This document shows positions 44,493 through 52,880 of a stretch of 64,000 nt of DNA, in pieces (position 1 is the first letter of the stretch; each line of letters begins with the position of its first letter). The notes beneath the pieces were generated by a model. The model had not been told where the DNA came from. It worked only from the letters and a program-made list of their open reading frames with translations, and did no database searches. This DNA is from Phaeacidiphilus oryzae TH49 (GTDB lineage: Bacteria; Actinomycetota; Actinomycetes; Streptomycetales; Streptomycetaceae), in assembly GCF_000744815.1 (NCBI RefSeq), contig NZ_JQMQ01000005.1, positions 1,186,055 through 1,250,054 of the forward strand, in the 5' to 3' direction. A program made the position numbers and the translations under genes.

Positions 44493-45598
44493 GCCGTGCG
44501 CTCCAGCAGGGCGACGCCGATGTGGGCGTCGGCCATGCCGTAGAAGACGTACAGCTGCCCGTCGATCTCCTCGATGGCGGTCGGGAAGACCACGTTGGGG
44601 ACGGTGCCGGAGCGCTCCTCCTCGGTCTCCGGCGCCATCAGCGGCACGTCGGAGCGGCTGAGGACCCGGGACGGGTCGGCCGGGTCGAGGATCATCGCAC
44701 CGGCGGCGTAGGAGACCTTCTGGTTCTGCGCCCAGGGGTCCTCGATGGAGCCGGAGACGCCGTGGTGGATCAGCAGCCAGCCCTCGGGGACCCGGATCGG
44801 GGCCGGGCCGCCGCCGATCTTCAGCGACTCCCAGGGGAACTCGGAGAGGGCCAGCAGCCGGTGCTGCCGCGGCCGGGCCAGCGCGCGGATGTCCGCCTCG
44901 ACCTCGGCCGCCGGGACGTAGGAGATCCAGATGCCGGGCCGCTCGTCGGTGACGCCGGCCGGCAGGTGGACGCCCTCGCCCGGACGGAACCAGCCCAGGT
45001 CCCACATCGGCCGGTGGAGCATGGCGTACGCCGGCTCGCCGTCCGGGCCGGGGACCGGCTCCGGGAAGTGGACGACGTCCTTGTTGGGGAAGAGGTTGAG
45101 GTCGGTGTCCAGATCGGGCTGGTAGGCGAACTGGATCGGGCCGAGCCGGGTCCAGTCGGTGAGGTTCTCCGAGACGGCCAGCGCCGGCTTGGGGCCGAGC
45201 GGGCCGTAGGCCACGTACGACATCACGTGCTTGCCGAGGGACGGGACCCAGGTCACCCGGGGGTCCTCGACGCCGGCGTTGTTCTTGCCGCGCTCCCAGC
45301 CCTCGTCGGGGGCCAGGACCACGCCGCGGCGCCGGACGCCGTTCGGGACGCCGTCCCCGTCGAAGACGACCTCGGCCAGGCCGACCCGGGACACGTTGCC
45401 CTCGGCGACCAGCCGGGGCAGCAGGTGGAGCCGGCCGTCGGGGGTGCGTCCGGAGGCGGGGTTGAGGACGCCCTCGACCTCGTTCGCCTCCCCGGCGAGC
45501 GGGGACATCACCACGCCCTTGCGCACCAGGCGGTAGGGGATGCGGACGGCGCCGTCGGTGGTGCCGGCGGCGGGGGTGTTCTCAGCGGTGGTGCTCAT
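44489..45598 (-). CDS. GH130 beta-mannoside phosphorylase-like protein
   Basis: A 369-residue five-bladed beta-propeller of family GH130. Evidence includes VRIPYRLVRKGVVMSPLAGE, the conserved KNNAGVEDPRVTWVPSLGKH that carries the catalytic acid region, and IGGGPAPIRVPEGWLLIHHG and SYAAGAMILDPADPSRVL farther on. Most members phosphorolyse beta-1,2- or beta-1,4-mannosides to alpha-mannose 1-phosphate; some are hydrolases. An adjacent phosphomannomutase and an ABC importer support phosphorylase activity on imported mannosides. The stop overlaps the oxidoreductase ATG, and the start is 8 bp after the permease gene. The start ATG has only a weak ribosome site. Confidence 0.9.
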   Translation of the reverse strand: MSTTAENTPAAGTTDGAVRIPYRLVRKGVVMSPLAGEANEVEGVLNPASGRTPDGRLHLLPRLVAEGNVSRVGLAEVVFDGDGVPNGVRRRGVVLAPDEGWERGKNNAGVEDPRVTWVPSLGKHVMSYVAYGPLGPKPALAVSENLTDWTRLGPIQFAYQPDLDTDLNLFPNKDVVHFPEPVPGPDGEPAYAMLHRPMWDLGWFRPGEGVHLPAGVTDERPGIWISYVPAAEVEADIRALARPRQHRLLALSEFPWESLKIGGGPAPIRVPEGWLLIHHGVSGSIEDPWAQNQKVSYAAGAMILDPADPSRVLSRSDVPLMAPETEEERSGTVPNVVFPTAIEEIDGQLYVFYGMADAHIGVALLERTA

Positions 45599-45606
45599 TC
45601 GGGGAT

Positions 45607-46536
45607 TCAGCCCTTTACTCCGGAGTCGATGTCGGTCGAGGTGAAGTGGCGCTGGAACAGCACGAACAGGGCCACGGCGGGGACGGCCAGCACGCAGGCG
45701 CCGGCCAGCAGGGCGCCGGCCGGATTCGACACGGTCCCCTGCAGGTTGGAGAGGAAGCTCGCCAGCGAGACCGCCAGCGGCTCCATGGTCGACTTCTTGG
45801 TGACCAGGAACGGCCAGAGGAACTCGTTCCACGGGCCGATGAAGGTGAGGAGCAGCGCGGTGAGGACGGCCGGGCGGGCCATCGGCAGCGCGATCCGGAA
45901 GAGGATTCGCAGCTCGCTTGCGCCGTCGATGCGGGCCGCCTCGAAGAGCGACTGGGGCATCGTCAGGAAGAACTGCCGGAAGAGGAAGACCGCGGTCGAG
46001 TTGATCGCGAACGGCAGCATCATCCCGAGGTAGTTGTCGCCCAGCCCGTAGTCCCGGACCACCAGGACGTACAGCGGCAGGGTGAGCAGCTGGAACGGGA
46101 CCATCTGGACCAGCAGCAGCACCGCGAAGACGGTGCCGCGCCCGCGGAAGCGGAGCTGGGCCAGGGCGTAGCCGGCGAGGAGGCCGAAGACCAGGGTGCA
46201 GACCAGCACCCCGATCGTCATGATCCCCGAGTTGAGGAGCGAGCGGCCGAGCGAGATGGCGCCGTTGATCGCCGAGTAGTTGCCGCCGGTCAGCCCGGTG
46301 GGGACGGCCGAGGAGAGGTCGCCGGCGGTCGTCCCGCGGAACGAGCCGACCAGCATGTAGTAGAAGGGGAAGAGGAAGACCAGCGCGCCCAGCGAGAGAA
46401 GGACGTACTGGGCGATCCGGCCCGGGCGGACCCGCCGGCGCGGGCGCGGGGCCGGCGCCTGGGGCTGCGACTGCGGCGACTGCGGCGGCGACTGAGGCTG
46501 CAACTGCGGCTGCGGCGGCTTTGCGGAGGCGGTCAT
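45607..46536 (-). CDS. Carbohydrate ABC transporter permease (MalG type)
   Basis: A 309-residue permease with six predicted helices and the EAA loop EAARIDGASELRILFRIALP (conserved EAAxxDGA), which contacts the ATPase. A cytoplasmic N-terminus of about 30 residues is a Pro/Gln/Ser repeat (PQPQLQPQSPPQSPQ). It starts one base after the MalF-type permease stop. No ATP-binding subunit is encoded in the operon, so it probably uses a shared MsiK-like ATPase, as is usual for streptomycete sugar importers. Confidence 0.93.
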   Translation of the reverse strand: MTASAKPPQPQLQPQSPPQSPQSQPQAPAPRPRRRVRPGRIAQYVLLSLGALVFLFPFYYMLVGSFRGTTAGDLSSAVPTGLTGGNYSAINGAISLGRSLLNSGIMTIGVLVCTLVFGLLAGYALAQLRFRGRGTVFAVLLLVQMVPFQLLTLPLYVLVVRDYGLGDNYLGMMLPFAINSTAVFLFRQFFLTMPQSLFEAARIDGASELRILFRIALPMARPAVLTALLLTFIGPWNEFLWPFLVTKKSTMEPLAVSLASFLSNLQGTVSNPAGALLAGACVLAVPAVALFVLFQRHFTSTDIDSGVKG

Positions 46537-46537
46537 G

Positions 46538-47485
46538 TCAGTTGCCCCTCTCGGTGAACTTGCGGGCGGCCAGCGAGACGACCAGGACGAAGGCCACCAG
46601 CACCACGCCCAGCGCGGCCGCGAAGTCGGGGTGGGCCTGCTCGATGCCCTTCTGGTACATCAGCAGCACCGGCGAGACCGAGGAGTTGTCCGGTCCGCCG
46701 CCGCCGGTCAGCAGGTAGGGCTCGCTGAAGAGGTTGGCGCCGGTGATGATCGCGTAGATGGCGACCAGGGTGGTGGCCGGGCGCACCCCGGGCACGGTCA
46801 CGGTGAAGAACTGCCGGATCCGCCCGGCGCCGTCCACCGAGGCCGCCTCGTACAGCTCGTTGCCGATGTTCTGCAGCGCGGCCAGGTAGAGCATCACGAA
46901 GAAGCCGAGCTGCTTCCAGGTGACGAAGACGGCGATCATCGGCATCGCCAGATGCGAGTTGACCAGCCAGGAGGGGTTCGGCGCGAGCGGGCCGAGGAGG
47001 TGGTTGACGAAGCCGTCGCTGCCGAAGAGGAACTGCCAGACCGCGACCAGCGCCACGCTCGCCGTCACGTACGGCACGTAGTAGGCGGCGCGGAAGAAGG
47101 ACCGGAAGCGGATCTTCGCGTTCAGCGCGGTGGCCAGCACCAGCGAGAGCCCCACCGTCAGCGGGACGTTGATCACCAGGAAGACCAGGATGTTGAGGAA
47201 GGCCTGGCCGACCACCGGATCGGTGAAGACGTCGCGGTAGTTGGAGAGCCCCACCCAGGGCGAGTCGACGTGGGTGCCCGGGGCGGTGAAGTAGAAGCGG
47301 TGGAAGGAGATCCACACCGTGTAGACCAGCGGCACGGCGAAGACGAAGACCACGAACAGCGCGTACGGGGTGACGAAGAGGGCGCCGGCGCGGGAGCCGA
47401 AGCGGCGCCGCCCGGCGGAGGCGGCCGCGCGGGCCGGCGTACCGCTGCCCCGGACGGCCGGGGCGGACTCGAGGTTGACTGTCAT
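46538..47485 (-). CDS. Carbohydrate ABC transporter permease (MalF type)
   Basis: A 315-residue permease with six helices (first at about 33-53: GALFVTPYALFVVFVFAVP). The EAA loop reads YEAASVDGAGRIRQFFTVTVP. It is the partner of the MalG-type protein encoded next. ATG 47485 overlaps the stop of the substrate-binding protein by one base (TGATG), which implies translational coupling. Confidence 0.93.
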   Translation of the reverse strand: MTVNLESAPAVRGSGTPARAAASAGRRRFGSRAGALFVTPYALFVVFVFAVPLVYTVWISFHRFYFTAPGTHVDSPWVGLSNYRDVFTDPVVGQAFLNILVFLVINVPLTVGLSLVLATALNAKIRFRSFFRAAYYVPYVTASVALVAVWQFLFGSDGFVNHLLGPLAPNPSWLVNSHLAMPMIAVFVTWKQLGFFVMLYLAALQNIGNELYEAASVDGAGRIRQFFTVTVPGVRPATTLVAIYAIITGANLFSEPYLLTGGGGPDNSSVSPVLLMYQKGIEQAHPDFAAALGVVLVAFVLVVSLAARKFTERGN

Positions 47486-48780
47486 CACTGGCCCTCGTAC
47501 TCGTTGAGCAGCTTGTCGATCTGGGACGAGGCGTCGCTCAGGGCGGCGTCGGTGGACTCCCGGCCGAAGATCACCGACTTCGTCCAGTCGTCCCTGAAGG
47601 CCTGCCAGATGTCCACCGAGCCGGGCACGTTGGGCACCTCGATGACGTGCCTGGCCTGCTCGGCGAAGGCCTTGTAGGTGGGGTTGGCCTTGAAGTAGGA
47701 GGCGTAGCGGGTGGTCAGGTCCTCCCGCATCGGCATCTGCCCGGTGGTCTGCAGGAACCGGCCGTCCTCGGCGGAGGAGGTGGCGAACTTCAGCAGGTCC
47801 CAGGCGGTGGCCCGGTTCCGGCAGGCGCTGAACATCGCGGCCGACTTCTCGTCGCTGAAGGTCGGTTCGGTGGCACTGCTGCCCTTCGCCGTCGGCACCG
47901 GGACCACACCGAGGTCCACGCTGTCTTTGTAGGCGGCGATCGCCCAGGGACCGACGGTCGCCATAGCCGCCTTGCCGTCCGCCAGCGAGTCGCCGGGGTA
48001 GGCCTCCTGGGGAGCCAGCTTCTCGGCGTAGAGCTCCCGCCAGAAGGCGGCGACCTGGCGCCCGGCCGGGTCGTCGAAGTCCGCCCTGCCGTTCTCCACC
48101 AGTTGCCTCCCCCCGCTGGCGGCGGCGAAGGCCGGGTAGAAGTCGTACCAGGGCTGGAAGAAGTCGCTGCTCGGCGAGGGCCAGATGGCGGCCTGCGCGG
48201 CACCGCTGCGGACCAGCTTGCGAGAGGTCCGCAGGAACTGCGAATAGGTCGACAGCTGAGGGTGGTTCGGGTCCAGCCCGGCCTTCCCGAAGAGCTTCTT
48301 GTTGTAGAGGATCATCACCGGATTGCTCTTCCACGGGAGTTGGTAGAACTTCCCGTCGGTGGACCGGTACTGGTCCGCGAGCGCGCCGGAGCGCCGGGCT
48401 ATGTAGGCGTCGCCGTCCGGGAAGTCGCTGAGCGGAACCAGGCCGTTCTGCTTCTGGAAGGTCGGCACCGCGGCCGGCGAGGTGTTGAAGACCAGGCAGG
48501 CGCTGGTGCCCGCGATGATCGAGGCGCTGATCGCCTCCTCAGAGGTCTTCCCCGCGGGGATCTGCTGCGCGGTCACATGCTGGTCCGGATGGGCCTTGTT
48601 CCAGGCCGCGACCATCGCGTCCCCCCACTGCACCTCCTGCGCGTTGTTCGACAGCCAGATCGTGATCGGTCCGCGCGCCCGGTCCGCGGTGGCCGCGTCC
48701 GGGCTGGTCCGCGCGCAGGCGGTGGCGGTGCCCGCGAGCGTCGCCAGCACGAGCAGCGCGTACGCCGTTCTCCTCAGCAT
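47485..48780 (-). CDS. ABC transporter sugar-binding lipoprotein
   Basis: A 431-residue extracellular solute-binding protein of family 1. The signal ends in a lipobox (LAGTATACA, lipidated Cys at about residue 22). PITIWLSNNAQEVQWGDAMV and WKSNPVMILYNKKLFGKAGL are typical of MalE-like proteins, and SDEKSAAMFSACRNRATAWD lies in the second lobe. It captures an oligosaccharide for the MalF/MalG permeases. The ATG follows GGAGAACAGTG. It lies 69 bp after the LacI stop; this gap has no operator-like palindrome, suggesting it is transcribed with the regulator. Confidence 0.93.
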   Translation of the reverse strand: MLRRTAYALLVLATLAGTATACARTSPDAATADRARGPITIWLSNNAQEVQWGDAMVAAWNKAHPDQHVTAQQIPAGKTSEEAISASIIAGTSACLVFNTSPAAVPTFQKQNGLVPLSDFPDGDAYIARRSGALADQYRSTDGKFYQLPWKSNPVMILYNKKLFGKAGLDPNHPQLSTYSQFLRTSRKLVRSGAAQAAIWPSPSSDFFQPWYDFYPAFAAASGGRQLVENGRADFDDPAGRQVAAFWRELYAEKLAPQEAYPGDSLADGKAAMATVGPWAIAAYKDSVDLGVVPVPTAKGSSATEPTFSDEKSAAMFSACRNRATAWDLLKFATSSAEDGRFLQTTGQMPMREDLTTRYASYFKANPTYKAFAEQARHVIEVPNVPGSVDIWQAFRDDWTKSVIFGRESTDAALSDASSQIDKLLNEYEGQ

Positions 48781-48849
48781 CACTGTTCTCCAACTGTGCA
48801 CGCCCGGCCTCGTCGCCGGACGGGAATCCCCCGCTCGCACCGGACCGCC

Positions 48850-49869
48850 TCACCCGCGAGGGGCGGGGCCGATCGAGGCGCGGGGGACGAACTCGGCGGG
48901 CGGCAGCTCCACATGCACCGCCTCGCCTCCCTCGATCGTCGCGTCCAGCGCACGGGCCGCCGCCTCCCCCCAACCCCGGGCGTCCGCCCGGGCGGTGGCG
49001 ATCGGCGGATGGCTGTACCTGGTCAGCGGGGCGTCGTCGTAGCCGACCACGGAGAGCTCCTCCGGCACCCGCACGCCCAGCTCCTGGGCGACCGAGAGGC
49101 CGGCCATCGCGGCCAGGTCGTTGCCGTAGACCACGGCGGTCGGCGGCTCGGCCAGGGCGAGCAGCTCGCGGGTGGCCCGCGCCCCGCCCTCCGGGGTGAA
49201 GCCGCCGGGGAGCAACGGGCCGAGGGGGAGCCCGAGTTCACCGAGGGTCTTCTCCCAGGCGGTCCGGCGCCGGTGGGCGTGCCGGAACTCCTGCGGTCCC
49301 TCGACGTGGGCGATCCGGCGGTGGCCGAGCTCGGCGAGGCGGCGGATGGCGGCGGCGTAGGCCGGTTCGTCGTCCAGGCTCACCGTCGGCAGCCCGTCGC
49401 CCCACTCGCGCTGGCCGACCACCACGGCGGGCAGACCGAGCCGGCGGACCAGCGGGGGCCGCGGGTCGGCGTGCCGGAGGTCGGTCAGCAGCACACCGTC
49501 CACCTGCCGCTCGGCGGCCAGCCGGGCGTAGACCTCGTGCTCCTGCTCGGGCGTGGTCATATGGACCATCAGCCCGTCGCCGCGGCGGCCTATCACCGCC
49601 TCGACCCCGGCGATGAAGGCAGGGAAGAACGGGTCCGCGCCGACCTGCTCCGGCTCCCGGGCCAGCACCAGGCCGAACGCCCCGGCCTTGCCGAGGGAGA
49701 GCGCCCGGCCCTGGCGGCTGGGCGTCCAGCCAAGCTCGCCGGCGGCGGCCAGCACCCGGGCCTTGGTCTCCTCGGCGATCCCCGGGCGGTCGTTGAGGGC
49801 GAACGACACCGTGGCCCGCGAGACGCCCGCCCGCTGGGCGACGTCTGCGATGGTGGGCTTCCTCGCCAT
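48850..49869 (-). CDS. LacI-family regulator of the sugar operon
   Basis: A 339-residue repressor with an N-terminal helix-turn-helix (PTIADVAQRAGVSRATVSFA, then LNDRPGIAEETKARV) and a sugar-sensor domain (VVYGNDLAAMAGLSVAQELG, LSVVGYDDAPLTRYSHPP). It is the first gene of the minus-strand operon. Two copies of AAACCGGTTT lie immediately upstream. The start may be ATG 49869 or GTG 49881; the latter has a close AGGGA. The most economical model is autoregulation together with the whole downstream operon, relieved by a mannoside or galactoside. Confidence 0.92.
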   Translation of the reverse strand: MARKPTIADVAQRAGVSRATVSFALNDRPGIAEETKARVLAAAGELGWTPSRQGRALSLGKAGAFGLVLAREPEQVGADPFFPAFIAGVEAVIGRRGDGLMVHMTTPEQEHEVYARLAAERQVDGVLLTDLRHADPRPPLVRRLGLPAVVVGQREWGDGLPTVSLDDEPAYAAAIRRLAELGHRRIAHVEGPQEFRHAHRRRTAWEKTLGELGLPLGPLLPGGFTPEGGARATRELLALAEPPTAVVYGNDLAAMAGLSVAQELGVRVPEELSVVGYDDAPLTRYSHPPIATARADARGWGEAAARALDATIEGGEAVHVELPPAEFVPRASIGPAPRG

Positions 49870-49897
49870 GGCGTCCGACACTCTTCCCTGAGTACCC

Positions 49898-49907
49898 AAA
49901 CCGGTTT
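49898..49907. promoter_or_regulatory. LacI operator 1 (AAACCGGTTT)
   Basis: A palindrome with central CCGG, 28 bp upstream of the LacI ATG. It is identical in core to the site at 49931-49940, with both preceded by CC. The two centres are 33 bp apart, about three helical turns, which suits cooperative binding or a shared face. Confidence 0.75.
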
Positions 49908-49930
49908 GAACCGCTGAACGAGGCCTAACC

Positions 49931-49940
49931 AAACCGGTTT
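49931..49940. promoter_or_regulatory. LacI operator 2 (AAACCGGTTT)
   Basis: Second copy of the palindrome, 33 bp upstream of the first. Both belong to the promoter of the LacI gene and, by inference, of the whole operon. Confidence 0.75.
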
Positions 49941-50019
49941 AAACGCGGGGCGTCAAGACTTCCGGCACTGTGACTCGCGCCACTGTCCCTGGATCGCGGC
50001 CCTGGTCGGCCCGCTCGGC

Positions 50020-51042
50020 TCAGACCGGGTAGGCCAGCCGGAAGCCGAGGTTGCCGGTCGAGCTGTCGGCGGAGTTGGCGGTGCGGGCGGCCACCCGGTA
50101 GCGGTTGCAGTAGGACTCGTGGCAGAGGTAGGAGCCGCCGCGCATGACGCGGGTGTCCGGGTCGGACGGGTCCCAGCGGTCGGCGCACCACTCCCAGACG
50201 TTGCCGGAGACGTTGTACAGACCATGGCCGTTGGGGCGGAAGGCGTGGACGGGGGCCGTGCCGCGGTAGCCGTCCTCGGCCGTGTTCCTGGTCGGGAAGC
50301 GGCCCTGCCAGATGTTGCAGCGGTGCTCGCCGCCCGGGGTGAGCTCGTCTCCCCACGGGTAGCGGGCCTGGTCCAGGCCGCCGCGGGCGGCGTACTCCCA
50401 CTCGGCCTCGGTGGGCAGCCGGCCGCCCGCCCAGGCGGCGAAGGCGCGGGCGTCGGACCAGCCGACATGGGTGACCGGGTGGTCCCAGCGGTCCTGGAGG
50501 GAGCTGCCCGGTCCCTCCGGGGCGCGCCAGGTCGCGCCCTCGACGCCGCACCACCACGGGGTGGCGTCCGGCCGCCGGGAGACCCGGCGCAGCTCACCGG
50601 GGAGGAAGCCGGCGAAGACGAAGCTCCAGCCGAACCGCTCGGCCTCGGTGACGTGCCCGGTCGCCTCGACGAAGGCGGCGAAGCGGGCGTTGGTGACGGC
50701 GTAGGCGTCGATCGCGAAGGCGTCCACCGCGACCTCGCGGACCGGGCCCTCCCGGTCGCCGGGGTTGGCGTCGGCGTCCTCACTGCCCATCCGGAAGGCG
50801 GCGGCGGGGAGGCTGACCCGGGTGTCGTACGCGGAGGCGTCGGCAGAGGGGTCGGGGGTGGGCGACGAGGGGAGGCCGCTCCCTGCCGCCGGTCCGGCGC
50901 CTCGCGCCGGGGCGCCTCGCGCCGGGGCGCAGCAGGAGGGCCGGGGCTCCCCCGGAGCCCCCGCATCCCTCGCGCGCCCAGCGTCCCCCGCGTCCCCGCC
51001 CGGGGCGCAGCCGCTCGTCGGCGGCTTCCTGACCTCTGCCAT
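50020..51042 (-). CDS. Formylglycine-generating enzyme (sulfatase-modifying factor family)
   Basis: A 340-residue FGE-sulfatase-domain protein. The N-terminal ~70 residues are low complexity with an ARGAPARGAG duplication. The core from about residue 75 starts VSLPAAAFRMGSEDADANPG and contains VTHVGWSDARAFAAWAGGRL, EAEWEYAARGG, NVSGNVWEWCADRW and the active-site stretch GGSYLCHESYCNRYRVAAR with both catalytic cysteines. Such enzymes oxidise the Cys of a CxPxR sulfatase motif to formylglycine using copper and O2. Both cysteines make it a true FGE rather than an EgtB-like or sulfatase-unrelated paralogue. No sulfatase gene is in the window, so its substrate is encoded elsewhere. The start is uncertain. 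Confidence 0.9.
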   Translation of the reverse strand: MAEVRKPPTSGCAPGGDAGDAGRARDAGAPGEPRPSCCAPARGAPARGAGPAAGSGLPSSPTPDPSADASAYDTRVSLPAAAFRMGSEDADANPGDREGPVREVAVDAFAIDAYAVTNARFAAFVEATGHVTEAERFGWSFVFAGFLPGELRRVSRRPDATPWWCGVEGATWRAPEGPGSSLQDRWDHPVTHVGWSDARAFAAWAGGRLPTEAEWEYAARGGLDQARYPWGDELTPGGEHRCNIWQGRFPTRNTAEDGYRGTAPVHAFRPNGHGLYNVSGNVWEWCADRWDPSDPDTRVMRGGSYLCHESYCNRYRVAARTANSADSSTGNLGFRLAYPV

Positions 51043-51160
51043 ACGGGCGATCGTGCCCTCTCGCCAGAATTTTCGTCAACACCTCGAACATAAATCACGG
51101 CGCTCGCCGCCAGGAAAACCTGTCGACAGCGAGGACGGCCACCCGGCAGAGTGGCGGACC

Positions 51161-51910
51161 ATGACCAGCAGCGACCTCTGGCCCCGTGAGACCGCCGAGC
51201 GCTACGACACCGAGGAGAGCGCCAACTCCACGCCCGAGGCCCTCGGCCCGGTCCTCGACCTGCTGGCCGAACTGGCGGACGGGGGGCGGGCGCTGGAGTT
51301 CGCCATCGGCACCGGCCGGGTCGGCGTGCCACTCCTCACCGATCGCGGGGTGCCGGTCGCCGGCATCGAGTACTCCGAACACATGGCGGCAGTGCTGCGC
51401 CGCAAGATCGACGAGGCCCGACTGCCGGTCGTGCTGGGCGACATGGCCACCGCCACCGCACCGGACGCCGGCCGGTACTCCCTCGTCTACCTCGTCTACA
51501 ACACCATCTCCAACCTCCTCACCCAGGAGGAGCAGGTGGCCTGCTTCCGCAACGCGGCCCGCCACCTCGCCCCCGGCGGCCGCTTCCTGATCGAACTCGG
51601 CGTCCCCCCACTGCGACTGCTGCCCCCCACCCAGACCGCGGTCCCCTTCGACGTCTCCGAGCACCACCTCGGCCTCGACACCGTCGACCCGGCGGCCCAG
51701 CTGCTGACCTCCCACCACCTCACCCGCGACGAGCGGACCGGCGCCTACCGCCGCACCGCCTCCCATCACCGCTACGCCTGGCCCGCCGAACTCGACCTGA
51801 TGGCCCAACTCGCCGGCCTCACCCTGGAGTCCCGCCACGCCGACTGGGACCGCACCCCGTTCACCGGCGACTCCCCCAAGCACCTCTCCATCTGGCGCAA
51901 GCCCGCCTGA
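51161..51910 (+). CDS. Class I SAM-dependent methyltransferase
   Basis: A 249-residue protein with a SAM-binding fold: ALEFAIGTGRVGVPL (motif I), VAGIEYSEHMAAVLRRKI (acidic residue for ribose), LVYLVYNTISNLLTQEEQ, and PGGRFLIELGVPPLRLLPPT. The N-terminus WPRETAERYDTEESANSTPE is typical of small-molecule methyltransferases of this type. The substrate cannot be inferred. The ATG at 51161 fits motif spacing; the frame is open upstream but there it is antisense to the FGE gene. The genes are divergent with a 118-bp gap. Confidence 0.88.
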   Translation: MTSSDLWPRETAERYDTEESANSTPEALGPVLDLLAELADGGRALEFAIGTGRVGVPLLTDRGVPVAGIEYSEHMAAVLRRKIDEARLPVVLGDMATATAPDAGRYSLVYLVYNTISNLLTQEEQVACFRNAARHLAPGGRFLIELGVPPLRLLPPTQTAVPFDVSEHHLGLDTVDPAAQLLTSHHLTRDERTGAYRRTASHHRYAWPAELDLMAQLAGLTLESRHADWDRTPFTGDSPKHLSIWRKPA

Positions 51911-52060
51911 CCGCCGGCGCCGGCACGGTCGGCGTCCGCCGGGCCAGTCCCTCAGCGGATCGCGGAACAGCGGAGCCTCCCGCTCCCGCCAACGCCCGTG
52001 GACGAGCGTGCGGCCCAGCCTCTGGGTCCAGAGGCCCCCGTCCCCGGCCGGGTAGGAACC

Positions 52061-52275
52061 TCAGGCCTCACCGCGCAGGTTGCGCACCCGGCACTTGATG
52101 CCGGGCGCCGCCGCGATCTTCGCGTCCAGGGTCAGCAATTGGGCCTTGAGCACCTCGGCCAGAGCGACATAGGAGGCGTCGTAGGGCGGAGCAGGGGGGT
52201 GTGCTCGTAACGCAGCATCGGGATGCGTGCGAGCAGATCCAGCGCCCGCCTGGCCTCGTCGGCCGGCAGTGTCAT
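52061..52275 (-). pseudogene. VapC-type PIN-domain toxin remnant
   Basis: An ATG at 52275 with a strong GGAGGAGGG site opens TLPADEARRALDLLARIPML and RYEHTPLLR. This resembles the middle of actinobacterial VapC toxins. The frame then fails. In the next frame comes the family C-terminus: YDASYVALAEVLKAQLLTLD, then AKIAAAPGIKCRVRNL, ending at TGA 52063-52061. The catalytic N-terminal third and the piece normally between the two halves (about 10-12 residues) are missing, and no VapB antitoxin lies beside it. It is a degraded fragment, not a working toxin. Confidence 0.7.
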
Positions 52276-52306
52276 CCCTCCTCCGCCGGGGGGCGGGCGG
52301 TGCGCG

Positions 52307-52729
52307 TCAGCCCAGGAAGGAGAGGCGGACGGTGCGGCGGGGGTTGTCGGTGTTGGTGTCGATCAGGACGACGGACTGCCAGGTGCCGAGGGCCAGTTCG
52401 CCGTTGAGGACGGGGAGGGTGGCGTGCGGGGGGACCAAGGCGGGGAGGACGTGGTCGCGGCCGTGGCCGGGGCTGCCGTGGCGGTGGCGCCAGCGGTCGT
52501 CGGCGGGGAGGAGGTCGCGGAGGGCGGACAGCAGGTCGTCGTCGCTGCCGGCGCCGGTCTCGATGATCGCGATGCCGGCCGTGGCGTGTGGGACGAAGAC
52601 GTTGAGCAGTCCGTCCCCGCCTCCGGCGGCGTCGCGGAGGAACCCGGTGCAGCGGTCGGTGATGTCGACGGCCGCCTCACGGCTGCCGGTGGTGAGTTCG
52701 AAGGTCTCGGTGCGCAGGGCGTTGCTCAT
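52307..52729 (-). CDS. YjbQ/UPF0047 family protein
   Basis: A 140-residue protein of the YjbQ family. Conserved motifs include LNVFVPHATAGIAIIETG, and PVLNGELALGTWQSVVLID with DTNTDNPRRTVRLSFLG at the C-terminus. Members have weak thiamin-phosphate-synthase-like activity in vitro but no agreed cellular role. The length equals the family norm. ATG 52729 is chosen for the family start; a second in-frame ATG lies 9 nt upstream. It is transcribed toward the VapC remnant. Confidence 0.88.
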   Translation of the reverse strand: MSNALRTETFELTTGSREAAVDITDRCTGFLRDAAGGGDGLLNVFVPHATAGIAIIETGAGSDDDLLSALRDLLPADDRWRHRHGSPGHGRDHVLPALVPPHATLPVLNGELALGTWQSVVLIDTNTDNPRRTVRLSFLG

Positions 52730-52880
52730 GGCGCCCATCATCGGCCATCGACTCGGCGGGTGCACAACGGGATTCCTCGGAGGTATTGCACCTCCTGAGG
52801 GACCGTCATAATCTCGGCTCGGTCCGGATTCTGAACATCGTTCATGTATCTGTCCACCGTTGTTCCGAGGGGAGTCCCCC

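Noticed and set aside
51911-52060. Possible remnant of another gene beside the VapC fragment (minus-strand LWTQRLGRTLVHGRW)
   Set aside because: The peptide looks protein-like but is too short and unrecognised to support a call.
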